Notes: generated from the letters alone by a model not told the origin. A DNA stretch of 64,000 bases from an uncultured Candidatus Saccharibacteria bacterium (GCA_949480205.1 CASXXK010000001.1:62001-126000), one strand, 5' to 3'. Positions 8,613 to 17,265 are shown, numbered from the stretch's first letter. A program made the numbers and translations.

Positions 8613-9521
8613 CTATGCGCCGACCCGGTCTTTGGAATTCTTGCGTGTAGCGTTATGCTCTACGTATTCGATGATTTTTTCGGCCACATTGCGTCCAGTA
8701 ACTTTTTCGATACCAAACCCAGGTGAGGCGTTTACTTCAAGCACTAGTGGCCCACGGCTAGAACGCATCAAATCAACGCCGGCCACATGCAAGCCCATGG
8801 CTTTGGCCGCTTTGATAGCGATATGGCGCTCCTCTGGAGTAAGCTTGATGCTAGTACCTTCACCACCCTTATGTAAGTTACTACGGAAATCATCATCCAA
8901 CGACTGACGTTTCATGCTGGCTACCACGCGGGAGCCCACCACAAACGCACGGATGTCGGTACCGGCTGATTCTTTGACATATTCTTGCAACAAAATATTG
9001 GTACCATCTTCGTTGTAAAGGTAAAAAGCTTGAAGCGCAGACTTAGCTGCTTTCTTCGTATCGGCCAACACCACGCCATTACCATGGGTGCCGGTCGCCA
9101 ACTTAATAATCACCGGGAGACCAATCTGCTCCAAGAGATCGTCAATGTCGGTCGTATTGCGACTCACCAAGGTCTTGGGGGTATCTACGCCAGCTTTGGT
9201 GAGAATTTGCTGTGAGCGCAGCTTGTCACGTGCGCGCGTGATGGCAATGGAGCTGGAAACCATCCAAGCCCCTTGCATCTCAAGTTGACGCACCACGGCA
9301 CAGCCATAGCGAGTCATACTGTTGGAGATTCGCGGAATCACGGCATCAAAACTAGGAAGTTTGGCTCCCTTGTAATAAACATCCGAGTGTTTTTCGTCCA
9401 GAGCAAGGTAACAATTTTTGTATTTAATCACCCGCACTTCGTGCCCACGCTTTTCAGCTTCGGCTACTAGGCGCTGAGTGGAATAATTGGCGTTACCATT
9501 GGATAAAATCGCAATTTTCAT
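8613..9521 (-). CDS. rimK: RimK-type ATP-grasp ligase
   Basis: About 302 residues from ATG 9519-9521 (MKIAILSNGNANYSTQRL). It has the RimK N-terminal domain followed by an ATP-grasp core: IIKLATGTHGNGVVLA, LLQEYVKESAGTDIRAFVVG and LVLEVNASPGFGIEKVTG with the metal-binding Glu/Asn. RimK adds glutamate residues to a protein or peptide C-terminus, classically ribosomal protein S6. The neighbours, a second ATP-grasp protein and a retropepsin-like protease, form a module known to accompany RimK. The promoter TTGACT-N17-TATAAT (9531-9559) is only nine bases from the ATG. Confidence 0.9.
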   Translation of the reverse strand: MKIAILSNGNANYSTQRLVAEAEKRGHEVRVIKYKNCYLALDEKHSDVYYKGAKLPSFDAVIPRISNSMTRYGCAVVRQLEMQGAWMVSSSIAITRARDKLRSQQILTKAGVDTPKTLVSRNTTDIDDLLEQIGLPVIIKLATGTHGNGVVLADTKKAAKSALQAFYLYNEDGTNILLQEYVKESAGTDIRAFVVGSRVVASMKRQSLDDDFRSNLHKGGEGTSIKLTPEERHIAIKAAKAMGLHVAGVDLMRSSRGPLVLEVNASPGFGIEKVTGRNVAEKIIEYVEHNATRKNSKDRVGA

Positions 9522-9530
9522 AATGATTAG

Positions 9531-9559
9531 ATTATATAACACAGAGTCAAAAAAGTCAA
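9531..9559 (-). promoter_or_regulatory. rimK promoter
   Basis: TTGACT (9554-9559), 17-base spacer, TATAAT (9531-9536) on the minus strand. It overlaps the control region of the divergent ATP-grasp gene, whose extended -10 (TGCTATAAT) begins about 9570. Confidence 0.75.
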
Positions 9560-9586
9560 TGTGATGTCTATGCTATAATGTCTAAT

Positions 9587-10540
9587 ATGATTGATTATTA
9601 TACCGTTATGGAAGACACTCTTCCTATGTCAATGCGCGTTCTGCGCAAAAAGTTACAGGAACGTGGCTGGCAGGCATATAAATTGGCCTCTGATGATCTA
9701 AATAATCTAATCTTAGTGCGACCAGATGGTAAAGAATTACGAATTGCCTCGAGTACCCCGCCAACCACAAGTGTTTTTGCATTGCGTTTGGCGGATAGCA
9801 AATTAGCAAGCTACAACTTACTACAACAGATTGACATACCGCAGCCCGAAACAATAGTACTGCATTCTTCAGAAGATGCAAAACAGTTACTGGAAAAATA
9901 TAGCACAATTATCATCAAACCAGTGGATGGAGCGCATGGACGTGGAGTAACAACTGGAATTACGCAGCCTAACCAAATTGAGCCCGCAATACAAAAAGCT
10001 GTGATGGCTTCTCCAACTGCAAAATTCGCCATTGCGCAACCCCAGCTGCCAGCTGACGCTTTAGAATTACGTGTAATTTGCATAAACTATAAGTTTATCG
10101 AGGCGATTGCCAGAATTCCAGCGCATGTGACAGGTGATGGCAAACATAGTCTAATTGAGCTAATTGATTTAGAAAATACAACCTTGCGCACTGCCCCCTA
10201 CAAAAGCGATTTGTCATATATTGATCGGTCAATGGCGCTTAACTTTTTAGGTGAGCGCCAAAATGAAATTCCTGCAGCCGGCGAGAAAGTCAGAGTGGTA
10301 GCAAGCTGCAACCTGGGTCAGGGCGGTACAGCAGAGGATTACTCAGCCTCGGTTCCGGATGAGATGAAGGCTATGGCAGAAAAAATTGCACTGGCAGCTC
10401 AACTTCCAGTGATTGGTATTGATTTTTATGGCGACCAAGTGATCGAATTTAATGCTTGCCCATCATTGTATTACCCCACAGGAGATGCAGCATCTACTAA
10501 AGCAATTGACGCATATATCGACTACTTGGCCGAGTTATAG
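9587..10540 (+). CDS. second ATP-grasp family protein
   Basis: About 317 residues. ATP-grasp features are IIIKPVDGAHGRGVTTG (nucleotide-binding loop), a central region ALELRVICINYKFIEAIARIPAHVTGDG as in cyanophycin-synthetase and glutamate-cysteine-ligase-type ATP-grasps, and VIGIDFYGDQVIEFNACPS (metal-binding Glu/Asn). It probably forms an amide or peptide bond; the substrate is unknown. The ATG at 9578 overlaps the -10 box and cannot be used from that promoter; the next ATG (9587) lies seven bases after TATAAT, so the message would be leaderless. It is divergent from rimK and convergent with the aspartyl protease gene (3-base gap). Confidence 0.85.
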   Translation: MIDYYTVMEDTLPMSMRVLRKKLQERGWQAYKLASDDLNNLILVRPDGKELRIASSTPPTTSVFALRLADSKLASYNLLQQIDIPQPETIVLHSSEDAKQLLEKYSTIIIKPVDGAHGRGVTTGITQPNQIEPAIQKAVMASPTAKFAIAQPQLPADALELRVICINYKFIEAIARIPAHVTGDGKHSLIELIDLENTTLRTAPYKSDLSYIDRSMALNFLGERQNEIPAAGEKVRVVASCNLGQGGTAEDYSASVPDEMKAMAEKIALAAQLPVIGIDFYGDQVIEFNACPSLYYPTGDAASTKAIDAYIDYLAEL

Positions 10541-10543
10541 GCG

Positions 10544-11038
10544 CTAGCTCATGTATTTTTGGTGAAATTTCTGCGGGTCAGATTTCAATTCCGCCTCAAT
10601 ATCGGAATTATCCATTCTGTGAGGACGAGGGATTTCGGTGTGAGCCACGTCAACCAAGAATCGATTTTTCAGAGTTTTACGTCCGATTAAAACCGGGAAA
10701 TTATTACTACTACGATCATAAAGCGTAAAACTTGCCTTGATGCGTTTTCCTACAGCTGTCATTGGTAAGCTAACGCGATAACGTACCGTAACCTGACCAG
10801 TAGAGTTACGCACGCGTTGTACTTTGTACTGATCAAAAGTTAGTTTCTCCCCTGTATAGAGTGGGCTTTCTGGCCCAAAAAGACAAAATTCCAGCTGGTT
10901 TTTAGAGTTAATCTTAATATTACTTGCCCAAATCGAAGAGGAGTCTGCGCCAGTATCAACTTTGGCTGGCACATTTTTGACGCCAGCGACTGTAATCAAA
11001 GCATTACTGCCAATAATAGTGAGATTTTTAGTACTCAT
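10544..11038 (-). CDS. RimK-associated retropepsin-like protease (DUF785 family)
   Basis: 164 residues from ATG 11036-11038. It carries the single-domain aspartic protease motif VPAKVDTGADSSSIWA and a conserved FPVLIGRKTLKNRFLVDV stretch, as in the RimB/DUF785 'ATP-dependent zinc protease' family. These proteins are typically encoded beside RimK and are thought to trim or activate its products. Here rimK and a second ATP-grasp gene lie within 2.5 kb. The promoter TTGACT-N17-TATAAT ends six bases before the ATG, which both fixes the start and predicts a leaderless message. Confidence 0.85.
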   Translation of the reverse strand: MSTKNLTIIGSNALITVAGVKNVPAKVDTGADSSSIWASNIKINSKNQLEFCLFGPESPLYTGEKLTFDQYKVQRVRNSTGQVTVRYRVSLPMTAVGKRIKASFTLYDRSSNNFPVLIGRKTLKNRFLVDVAHTEIPRPHRMDNSDIEAELKSDPQKFHQKYMS

Positions 11039-11044
11039 ACTTTC

Positions 11045-11073
11045 ATTATAGCACAGATTATGCAAAAAGTCAA
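11045..11073 (-). promoter_or_regulatory. promoter giving a leaderless mRNA (protease gene)
   Basis: TTGACT (11068-11073), 17 bases, TATAAT (11045-11050) on the minus strand; the ATG at 11038 is six bases downstream. It is the clearest example of the leaderless layout. Confidence 0.75.
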
Positions 11074-11098
11074 TAGAAATAATGGTTATGACGTGATT

Positions 11099-11998
11099 TT
11101 AGCCCCAAAAACCGCGTTTTTTGGACTTAGCACCACCGCGGAATTCTTCAAGGAGCTCCTTTTGGCGCTTAGTAAGATTCTTGGGGGTCTCCACAATAAC
11201 GGTCACAATATGTGGACCACGATCGCCATCGCTGCGCATCAGAGGTACGCCGTGACCAGAAAGCTTAAATGGTGTGCCAGACTGCGTACCGGCTGGAATC
11301 CGCATGCGCACAGTCCCATCCACGGTTTCAACATCAACAGTGGTGCCGAGAGCAGCGTCAGCCATGGAGATACGTGTCTCCGAGAGGATAATTGTACCCT
11401 CACGCGTGAGATGCTTGTGTGGCTTGACCCGAATGAAAACGTAGAGATCACCTTTGGTGCCACCTTTAGGCGCGGCGCCGCCTTTGCCATTCAGACGAAT
11501 TGACATACCATCGTCGATACCGGCTGGAATCTTAACTTTGAGATCTTTGCCGTCGGCGCTCACGACTTTAGTAGTGCCGAATACGGCTTCTTCGAAAGTT
11601 AAAGTAACTGTAGTGCGATAGTCGGCGCCGCGCGCAGGGCGGCGGGGGCCACCACCGAAACCAAAAATCGAGCCCAAGATGTCATCGAGGCCCCCGCCGC
11701 CTCCACCAAAATCAAAGTTGAAGTTCTGAAAGCCACCACCCTGGAAAGGATTGCCGCCCATGCCGCCATTACCCCCCACGCCAGCATGGCCAAACTGGTC
11801 ATAGCGTGCTCGCTTCTGTTTATCCGACAAAACTTCATGCGCCTCAGAAATCTCCTTGAATTTTTCCTCGGCTTCCTTATTTCCAGGATTTTTATCCGGG
11901 TGATATTTGACAGCCAACTTGCGGTAGGCCTTCTTGATTTCATCATCCGAGGCGTTCTTAGAAACGCCTAATACTTCATAATAATCTTTTTTCGCCAT
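11099..11998 (-). CDS. dnaJ: DnaJ-type co-chaperone without zinc fingers
   Basis: 299 residues. The J domain (1-70) has the HPD motif at 33-35 that stimulates DnaK ATPase. A Gly/Phe-rich linker follows (about 75-115), then two C-terminal beta-barrel peptide-binding domains ending in [15 protein letters not shown]. The four CxxCxGxG zinc-binding repeats of classical DnaJ are entirely absent, so it is closer to CbpA in architecture. A CIRCE-like operator upstream (12025-12051) suggests HrcA control shared with dnaK. It should work with the DnaK encoded at 17350-19248. Confidence 0.95.
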   Translation of the reverse strand: MAKKDYYEVLGVSKNASDDEIKKAYRKLAVKYHPDKNPGNKEAEEKFKEISEAHEVLSDKQKRARYDQFGHAGVGGNGGMGGNPFQGGGFQNFNFDFGGGGGGLDDILGSIFGFGGGPRRPARGADYRTTVTLTFEEAVFGTTKVVSADGKDLKVKIPAGIDDGMSIRLNGKGGAAPKGGTKGDLYVFIRVKPHKHLTREGTIILSETRISMADAALGTTVDVETVDGTVRMRIPAGTQSGTPFKLSGHGVPLMRSDGDRGPHIVTVIVETPKNLTKRQKELLEEFRGGAKSKKRGFWG

Positions 11999-12024
11999 AA
12001 ACTATCTTTCTTAATACTTAATTT

Positions 12025-12051
12025 TAGCACACATTAAGTCGGAGTGCTAGT
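12025..12051. promoter_or_regulatory. CIRCE-like operator of dnaJ
   Basis: TTAGCACAC-N9-GAGTGCTAG, close to the consensus TTAGCACTC-N9-GAGTGCTAA with two mismatches. It lies about 27 bases upstream of the dnaJ ATG. Known: CIRCE binds the HrcA heat-shock repressor. hrcA itself is not in the window. Confidence 0.75.
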
Positions 12052-12059
12052 GCAATATG

Positions 12060-12734
12060 TCACGATTTTCTGAGGATAGCTAGGGTATGCCGCACCTGGA
12101 GGCGATATTCAGGATGTGCACGCAAAAATTCGTCGACGGCACGACTGGATCCTGGTAGCTCGGGGTTGTTATAATCATGCACGATCATAATTCCCTGTTC
12201 ATGCAGGCGTGGCGCCACTAGTTTAAGGCTGGTCTTAATTGAACCGTAGAGATCACCATCTAGAAAAGCAAAAGCGATTTGGCTAGGCAAATCCCGGTCA
12301 GCCAAATCATCAAACCACGCCTTTTTAATGATGACGTTATGAAGGTTGGCGCGACGGATTTTTTCTACCACTTCGCGCTTAGTGACAAAGAGTTCTCCAG
12401 CCTGGAAATTTTGCCCAGCACCCGAAGTATCTTCGGTCGTCTTGTCGGGCAACCCAGCGAAAGAATCATAAATCCATAGATGCCGTGGAGGAGTTTTACA
12501 CGGGTTTTCCACTGCCTGTGCGGAAGTTTTGCACTCATTATTTGTGCTTTTACACAAGTTTTCCACAGCTTTTCCACAAGCTAGAGTATTTTTAGCCAAC
12601 AGTTTGCCCAACAATACAGAGGTGTCTCCCCGGTAGCATCCTAACTCCACAAAATCCCCCGCTACGGGCAGACACCGCTCAGCGAGCTCTAGAATTGTGG
12701 CAGTTTCTTTAGGAGTAACTTGGTCGTTTTGCAT
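12060..12734 (-). CDS. TylF/macrocin-O-methyltransferase-like protein with DnaA-box insertion
   Basis: 224 residues. It has the SAM-binding start FVELGCYRGDTSVLLG and the TylF-family stretches LWIYDSFAGLPDKT, AFLDGDLYGSIKTSL and IMIVHDYNNPELPGS. The likely reaction is SAM-dependent O-methylation, probably of a sugar, but the substrate is unknown. Between the first and second motifs there is an odd insert with the near-repeat AVENLCKS...AVENPCKT. That insert is encoded by an array of TTTTNCACN nonamers (12494-12578) matching the DnaA boxes of oriC. The start is uncertain: a TATAAT box lies only three bases before this ATG. Confidence 0.8.
   Translation of the reverse strand: MQNDQVTPKETATILELAERCLPVAGDFVELGCYRGDTSVLLGKLLAKNTLACGKAVENLCKSTNNECKTSAQAVENPCKTPPRHLWIYDSFAGLPDKTTEDTSGAGQNFQAGELFVTKREVVEKIRRANLHNVIIKKAWFDDLADRDLPSQIAFAFLDGDLYGSIKTSLKLVAPRLHEQGIMIVHDYNNPELPGSSRAVDEFLRAHPEYRLQVRHTLAILRKS
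12494..12578 (+). repeat. in-phase array of DnaA-box-like nonamers inside a gene
   Basis: Six same-direction nonamers: TTTTACACG (12494), TTTTCCACT (12505), TTTTGCACT (12527), TTTTACACA (12548), TTTTCCACA (12559) and TTTTCCACA (12570). Four of the steps are 11 or 22 bp, about one or two helical turns. The same words fill the dnaA-dnaN gap. The likely role is DnaA titration or another DnaA-binding locus; inference. Confidence 0.6.
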
Positions 12735-12752
12735 AAAATTATAGTTTAACCA

Positions 12753-12781
12753 TTGACATTTTGAACCTTGTGTGCTACAAT
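12753..12781 (+). promoter_or_regulatory. promoter of the 113-aa membrane protein gene
   Basis: TTGACA (12753-12758), 17 bases, TACAAT (12776-12781) on the plus strand. The ATG is at 12911, leaving a 120-base leader with an AAGGAGG ribosome-binding site at its end. Confidence 0.75.
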
Positions 12782-12910
12782 AGAATCAGGTGAAGCCGCT
12801 TAAGGCTGCTTTCTCCGGGGTTTTTGTGGTACTTTAACACGGTTGTGGGATTTATTATACCCCATTCCGAGATGACAGTCAAACCGAAGATTATAGAAGG
12901 AGGTATAAGT

Positions 12911-13252
12911 ATGAGTTATGAAAGTTTTAGTGAGGTTTTTGCGCCCAATGCGGATACGGTGGAAGGTAATTGGTATAAGCATCACAAGGCAGCGAAAGCC
13001 TATACCGGCGTGGCGGTCTTTGCCCTGCTGGGCGTGGCAGCTTGCCTGTGTGTCATCATGAGGAATTGTGACTTCTTTGCAGAGGTTGTGATGGCGATGA
13101 TGCCATGGTTGATGCTGTTCGAGGGCGCGATTGCGCTTGGCGCCGGCGCCGCGGCTATCTACCATCTGTGCAAGGCAGAGCACTTCCAGAATGTTTTAGA
13201 CACCCAGTATCTCCTGCACCGCAAATGGCGCTCAACGAATTTTTATGATTGA
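12911..13252 (+). CDS. small two-helix membrane protein, 113 aa
   Basis: Starts at ATG 12911 after a strong GAAGGAGG site; the frame is open further upstream but has no supported start. Residues about 33-52 and 60-88 are hydrophobic (TGVAVFALLGVAACLCVIM; VVMAMMPWLMLFEGAIALGAGAAAIY), joined by a short loop, with a soluble N-terminus and a short basic C-terminus. I do not recognise a family. It is a single-gene unit with its own promoter (12753-12781) and a strong terminator (13274-13300), and it converges with ackA. Like other SD-led genes in 12-28 kb it looks accessory. Confidence 0.75.
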   Translation: MSYESFSEVFAPNADTVEGNWYKHHKAAKAYTGVAVFALLGVAACLCVIMRNCDFFAEVVMAMMPWLMLFEGAIALGAGAAAIYHLCKAEHFQNVLDTQYLLHRKWRSTNFYD

Positions 13253-13273
13253 GCGCCCGCCATTAATTTGGCG

Positions 13274-13300
13274 CCTCCCCGCAAGGGGAGGTTTTTCTTT
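13274..13300 (+). terminator. intrinsic terminator after the 113-aa gene
   Basis: CCTCCCC-GCAA-GGGGAGG stem-loop followed by TTTTTCTTT on the plus strand. Confidence 0.9.
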
Positions 13301-14483
13301 AGGCGTTGTCACCCAAAAGTAGCTTGGCGCGACGCAACATTTCAGCAGTTTCGTCGGTGGCAATGACATAGATTGGCTTGCTACCAGAGGCAGAAATCAG
13401 GGCGTGACGCTTGTCGGTGAGACCTTCATCATTCTTGGCAGCGTTAATCTTGAAACCAAGATATTCTAGGCCGGCCACGACGTCACGACGAATCATACTA
13501 TTGCGCTCACCAACCGTAGCAGTGAAGACGAGCTCATCCACACCATGCATAGCGGCAGCAAGCTGGCCAATGATGACTTGCAAACGATAGATGTACATGT
13601 CGTAAGCCAAAGCGGCCTTTTCGTCACCTTGGTCGCGCTTACAAATAATCTCACGCATGTCATCAGAGCCGCCCACACCTTTGAGGCCACACTCTTTGTT
13701 GAGATAAGCTTCGAGACCTTCGTTGTCAAGTTTAAGTTCGCGCGCAATCGCAAGAGCGGCAGCTGGGTCGATATCGCCACAGCGTGTAGCCATCATGAGG
13801 CCGCCGTTTGGCGAATAACCAATCGTGGTATCGACAGATTCACCGTTCAAAAGTGCGGTAGCCGAAGAGCCTGAACCGATATGACAAACAATGACTTTTT
13901 CGGCTTCGAGACCAGCTTCCTTGAGGTATTCACGGATTGAGCCAATAGAGAGACCGTGATAGCCGGTGCGATAAACATCAATCTTATCAGCGAGGTCTTT
14001 ATCAATGGCGTAGTATTTGTGCACATCATCGCGCGTAGTATGGAAAGCGGAGTCAGAAACCGCAATTACTGGAGTATCGCCAAAAGTCTCGACACAGGCT
14101 TCAATCTCGGCTGCAGCCACCGGAACGTGGAGCGGCGCACGCTTCTTGGCGGCATCGAGACGCTTGAGACAATCATCATCCACGATGTGATCGGCAGCAA
14201 AATAAGTGCCTGGTGCTGCCACGCGAGCTACAATTGCATCAAGTTTGGAAGTAGCGCTGATGTAACCCTCATCATCAAGAATATCACGGACATATTTGAC
14301 AGTATCGGTCAATTTCTTGAATTTTTGATCAAGTTTTTGTTTGACGCCATCCTTTTTGATGGTGCAGACAACATCGTTCCCCTCCATTTCGAAGTGCAAG
14401 CTACAGACTTCCTCGTCGTCGCGATAGAGACCATACTTGCGCGAGGACGAGCCAGGATTGGTGACAAGAAATAGTTTTGACAT
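13299..14483 (-). CDS. ackA: acetate kinase
   Basis: 394 residues, full length. It interconverts acetyl phosphate plus ADP and acetate plus ATP. Typical signatures are LVTNPGSSSRKYGLY at the N-terminus, FHTTRDD, TGYHGLSIGS, VCHIGSGSSATALLNGESVDTTIGYSPNGGLMMATRCGDIDP (given here in pieces) and VFTATVGERN near the C-terminus. In reduced fermentative genomes it is a main substrate-level ATP source; no phosphotransacetylase gene is adjacent. An AAGGAG site precedes the ATG and a TATAAT box lies near 14509. It is flanked by terminators, so transcribed alone. Confidence 0.97.
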   Translation of the reverse strand: MSKLFLVTNPGSSSRKYGLYRDDEEVCSLHFEMEGNDVVCTIKKDGVKQKLDQKFKKLTDTVKYVRDILDDEGYISATSKLDAIVARVAAPGTYFAADHIVDDDCLKRLDAAKKRAPLHVPVAAAEIEACVETFGDTPVIAVSDSAFHTTRDDVHKYYAIDKDLADKIDVYRTGYHGLSIGSIREYLKEAGLEAEKVIVCHIGSGSSATALLNGESVDTTIGYSPNGGLMMATRCGDIDPAAALAIARELKLDNEGLEAYLNKECGLKGVGGSDDMREIICKRDQGDEKAALAYDMYIYRLQVIIGQLAAAMHGVDELVFTATVGERNSMIRRDVVAGLEYLGFKINAAKNDEGLTDKRHALISASGSKPIYVIATDETAEMLRRAKLLLGDNA

Positions 14484-14520
14484 ATAAAAATTAACTCCTT
14501 TTGGAGTTATTATAGCATAG

Positions 14521-14549
14521 AAAAAGCCTCCGTATTTTATACCAGAGGC
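14521..14549 (-). terminator. terminator of the 222-aa gene
   Basis: GCCTC/GAGGC stem with a 14-base loop, followed on the minus strand by TTTTT. It separates the 14567-15235 gene from ackA. Confidence 0.75.
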
Positions 14550-14566
14550 CTTTTCGACTTTGCCGC

Positions 14567-15235
14567 TTAGAAATCTCCCGGGAGGTCCGCATAATAAACA
14601 TCGTTTCTACGAAAGTAGCCTAAATGCTTGCGGAAGAAATCCCGAGTTTCTACGGGGTAGGACAAGGTATTCCCCTTAAAAATATGAATAGTATACTGTA
14701 AGGGGTACTGGAATTCAAATACACCGTGCAATTTCTCGATAAGCTGATAATGTATTTCTTTTCCGTGCCACGCCCATGATGTCTCTCCCGGCATACTATA
14801 CCAATAGGCTATTGCCTGACGTCTGAACTTGGTTTCTACGAAAGCGTACCGCAGATAAAACCCGAGATATTCAAACTCACGAAAAGAGATTTGAATATTA
14901 GGATTTTCCTTACGATATTCTTCGCATTTTGCACGGAATGCGTCTTCGCTCTCACAATGTACTTTGCGTCCAAGCCCGAAGAGCCAAAAGTCTACATCCA
15001 CACAGTGATGTGGAGGAGTGACTTTATGTAATTGTAACGCGGACTGATTCCTGCGCTGCAATAGATAGCAGGTGCGATCTTCGACCGCGAAGGACGCCAC
15101 GGACTCACCTTTTTCGTCCGTAATGTACAGATAAGGGTGACTTTCGTATGTATACTCATAGTACAATCCCTTAAAATTCCGTAATGCTACCGGCGCTTTA
15201 GTGTAGTCGCATACATAAATATACTCCATAGCCAT
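14567..15235 (-). CDS. hypothetical protein, about 222 aa
   Basis: I do not recognise the family. It is an aromatic-rich soluble protein (many Tyr, Phe, Trp, His), with no signal peptide or membrane segment. I chose ATG 15233-15235 (MAMEYIYVCDYTKAP) because a GGGAAAGG site lies about eight bases upstream; the upstream MSRERQI extension would cover that site. The promoter (15485-15513) is about 250 bases upstream, giving an unusually long leader. It ends before its own terminator. Together with the genes at 20442, 21489 and 26938 it belongs to a set of SD-led, long-leader accessory genes here. Confidence 0.7.
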   Translation of the reverse strand: MAMEYIYVCDYTKAPVALRNFKGLYYEYTYESHPYLYITDEKGESVASFAVEDRTCYLLQRRNQSALQLHKVTPPHHCVDVDFWLFGLGRKVHCESEDAFRAKCEEYRKENPNIQISFREFEYLGFYLRYAFVETKFRRQAIAYWYSMPGETSWAWHGKEIHYQLIEKLHGVFEFQYPLQYTIHIFKGNTLSYPVETRDFFRKHLGYFRRNDVYYADLPGDF

Positions 15236-15484
15236 AATTTGCCTTTCCCTACTCACGTATAGTGTTCGCTCCCAGAATTCTTCTCGGCTAAAGTCGAATC
15301 CTTTGCTCAGCTAGCGGGGCGTTTTATATTTTTACTGTTTTTGACAGCACAGAGAAGTCCATTAGATTACTTAATACTTATTCTATGTACCACTCGATGC
15401 CGCCAAAAACGTGCCACTTTCGCTAAACCAAGAAAGGAAGTTGAATTTCTAAAGGTTCTCAAGCCTTATTAAGCTTATGTTTCT
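15236..15484 (-). promoter_or_regulatory. long 5' leader of the 222-aa gene
   Basis: About 250 bases between the promoter and the start codon hold no convincing open frame or known riboswitch. Short hairpin-forming stretches occur near 15270-15310. It may be regulatory, but I see no clear mechanism. Confidence 0.4.
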
Positions 15485-15513
15485 ATTGTAGCACACAATG
15501 TTAAAATTGTCAA
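15485..15513 (-). promoter_or_regulatory. promoter of the 222-aa gene
   Basis: TTGACA (15508-15513), 17 bases, TACAAT (15485-15490), minus strand, with the TGTGC element before the -10. Confidence 0.75.
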
Positions 15514-15562
15514 TAGTTTTTATGCATATTCCGCAATTCTGCAAGCGTGCTATAATAGATTT

Positions 15563-16954
15563 ATGAAGCGAGGTATAGTGAAAAAGATTTCAACTTATTT
15601 GTTGTATAGTTTACCAGTGATTTTCTTTGCCGTATGCTATTTTTGCATGACGGTATGGGGCGAGGATATCATCCAAGGTGCAGGCACCAGTCCAGATATT
15701 TGGAACGACATCGTGGGGGCGTTTCGGCACAATTCTAGGCTTAGCGATATGTACGCTTGGACGGTGATAAATTTCTTTGATTTTCAATATAGTTTTGGGG
15801 TGGATACGATTTTCCGATTGATCGACGTAGCGATGGCGACGGGAATAATTTATCTACTCACCAGTCTAATTCTGAGGCGTTGGCCAAAATTGCAACTTAA
15901 GGATTCCTTGGTGTTCGCCCTGAGCTTTTTGGTGATTTTTATCACGCCGCACGGTTACACGCTCTATCGTGGGTTCTCAGTAATCCATAATTACCTGATT
16001 ATTGGACTTTCGACGGCGGCGTTTGTGCTGCCTTGGGTACGGAGTTTTGTTGGACAAACCATGCCAAAACTGTACCAAAAGTGGTGGTTCGCACTGCTAA
16101 TTGGGTTGATTTTTGGGATGTCGTCGAATATCACGCCAATCGCATTCTTAATTAGTTTTATCCTGATAAAACTCTGGCAGGTGTGGCGAGAAAAATCCTG
16201 GAAGCAGGCATGGAAATTGCCAGCTTGGCAAATTTGGATGCTACTGGGGATGGTTATTACTGTGGCTGTGGCCTATGTTTTTGGCGCCGGAGTATCAACT
16301 TATGCCAACAACCCAGTTTATACCGAAACCTATGATTACCTGGCGTTTGGTGAAATTTTTGCCAACTTCGGTGGCTCCGTGATCCGGATTATCAAGCATG
16401 TAGTGGTGAATTTTGGTTATAGTTTTGGGCTAGTTGGAGTGATGGCCGTAGTTTTGGGTGGTCTGGCTGCAGCAGTAAGCAAGATTAGGGGGCGAAAATT
16501 CGTCATCCTGCCCAGAGACACAGCAGAACGTCGAGTATTGGTGGTTTGCGTAATATTTGCGGCAGTATATCTACTTTGCGGGTCGCAAATTATGCTCCCG
16601 GTGCGACTAGCCTTGCCAGCCTACTTGGCCCTGACGGTGACTTTAGGGATACTAATGCATCACTGGTGGATTAAATCTGATTTGGTCGAAAACGTGGCCC
16701 TTGGCGCACTAATGATTATAGTGATGTTAGCGATGGTGATTATCAAGGCGGATTTTGCGTTGGAATATCGGGCGGAAATGGCGGAAGTTTTGGCGACGAT
16801 AGAGGAAACGCCAACGGAGGTGGTTTGCATTAGCTCCAATATTGCTAAACCCCGGCATTTGCCGATTGTAAACTTGGGTCAGGATGAGACCTTGGCCGAG
16901 TGGGCGTTGCCGTATTTGACGGTGTATGGGAAAGAAGTGAGAATTTGCGAATAG
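15563..16954 (+). CDS. polytopic membrane protein (GtrII/DUF6056-like)
   Basis: 463 residues with about 11 hydrophobic segments. The layout, an N-terminal helix, a soluble extracytoplasmic stretch (GEDIIQGAGTSPDIW...) and many following helices, resembles GtrII/DUF6056-type membrane glycosyltransferases that decorate surface glycans. This is a weak fold-level comparison, not a motif match. A TATAAT box with a TGC extension ends six bases before the ATG, so the mRNA should be leaderless. It is followed directly by variable cassette 1 on the same strand. Confidence 0.75.
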   Translation: MKRGIVKKISTYLLYSLPVIFFAVCYFCMTVWGEDIIQGAGTSPDIWNDIVGAFRHNSRLSDMYAWTVINFFDFQYSFGVDTIFRLIDVAMATGIIYLLTSLILRRWPKLQLKDSLVFALSFLVIFITPHGYTLYRGFSVIHNYLIIGLSTAAFVLPWVRSFVGQTMPKLYQKWWFALLIGLIFGMSSNITPIAFLISFILIKLWQVWREKSWKQAWKLPAWQIWMLLGMVITVAVAYVFGAGVSTYANNPVYTETYDYLAFGEIFANFGGSVIRIIKHVVVNFGYSFGLVGVMAVVLGGLAAAVSKIRGRKFVILPRDTAERRVLVVCVIFAAVYLLCGSQIMLPVRLALPAYLALTVTLGILMHHWWIKSDLVENVALGALMIIVMLAMVIIKADFALEYRAEMAEVLATIEETPTEVVCISSNIAKPRHLPIVNLGQDETLAEWALPYLTVYGKEVRICE

Positions 16955-16967
16955 CAATGTCTTTACT

Positions 16968-17190
16968 TCGTGCGCAGCGGGCATGCTTTGTTGAGTGATG
17001 GAGAGCTGCAGACGATCGGACAGAGTGGGTATTTATGGTCATCATATGGCTATCTGGCATCATGGGATGGTGCCAATGTACCTAGTGCTCGTGTCGTTGG
17101 CATTGGTGATGCTAGTATAAACTCGTCAGCTGGTCCAGCCTTCCGTTGGTATGGTCTCCCCCTCCGCTGCCTTAGTACTGTATTAGACAT
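16968..17190 (+). repeat. variable lectin-fold cassette 1 (silent copy)
   Basis: Begins with the shared 5' box TCGTGCGCAGCGGG, read in frame as VRSG, and ends with the shared 3' box encoding LRCLSTVLD. The 60-residue core between is unlike the other copies except for WSS, a WYG-LPLRC tail and Gly/Ser turns. There is no start codon or promoter on this strand. A base change (ATA for ATG) removes the usual stop, so the frame runs on to 17239. An antisense promoter lies just downstream (17266-17294). It looks like a silent donor segment for the C-terminus of a FISUMP/C-type-lectin-like surface protein. Confidence 0.7.
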
Positions 17191-17265
17191 AGTAGAGAAT
17201 GCAAAAAACCGGCATTCGCGGTCGGTGCAAGAACCTTAGGCTAGTCCGGTTATGGTGATACTCTT

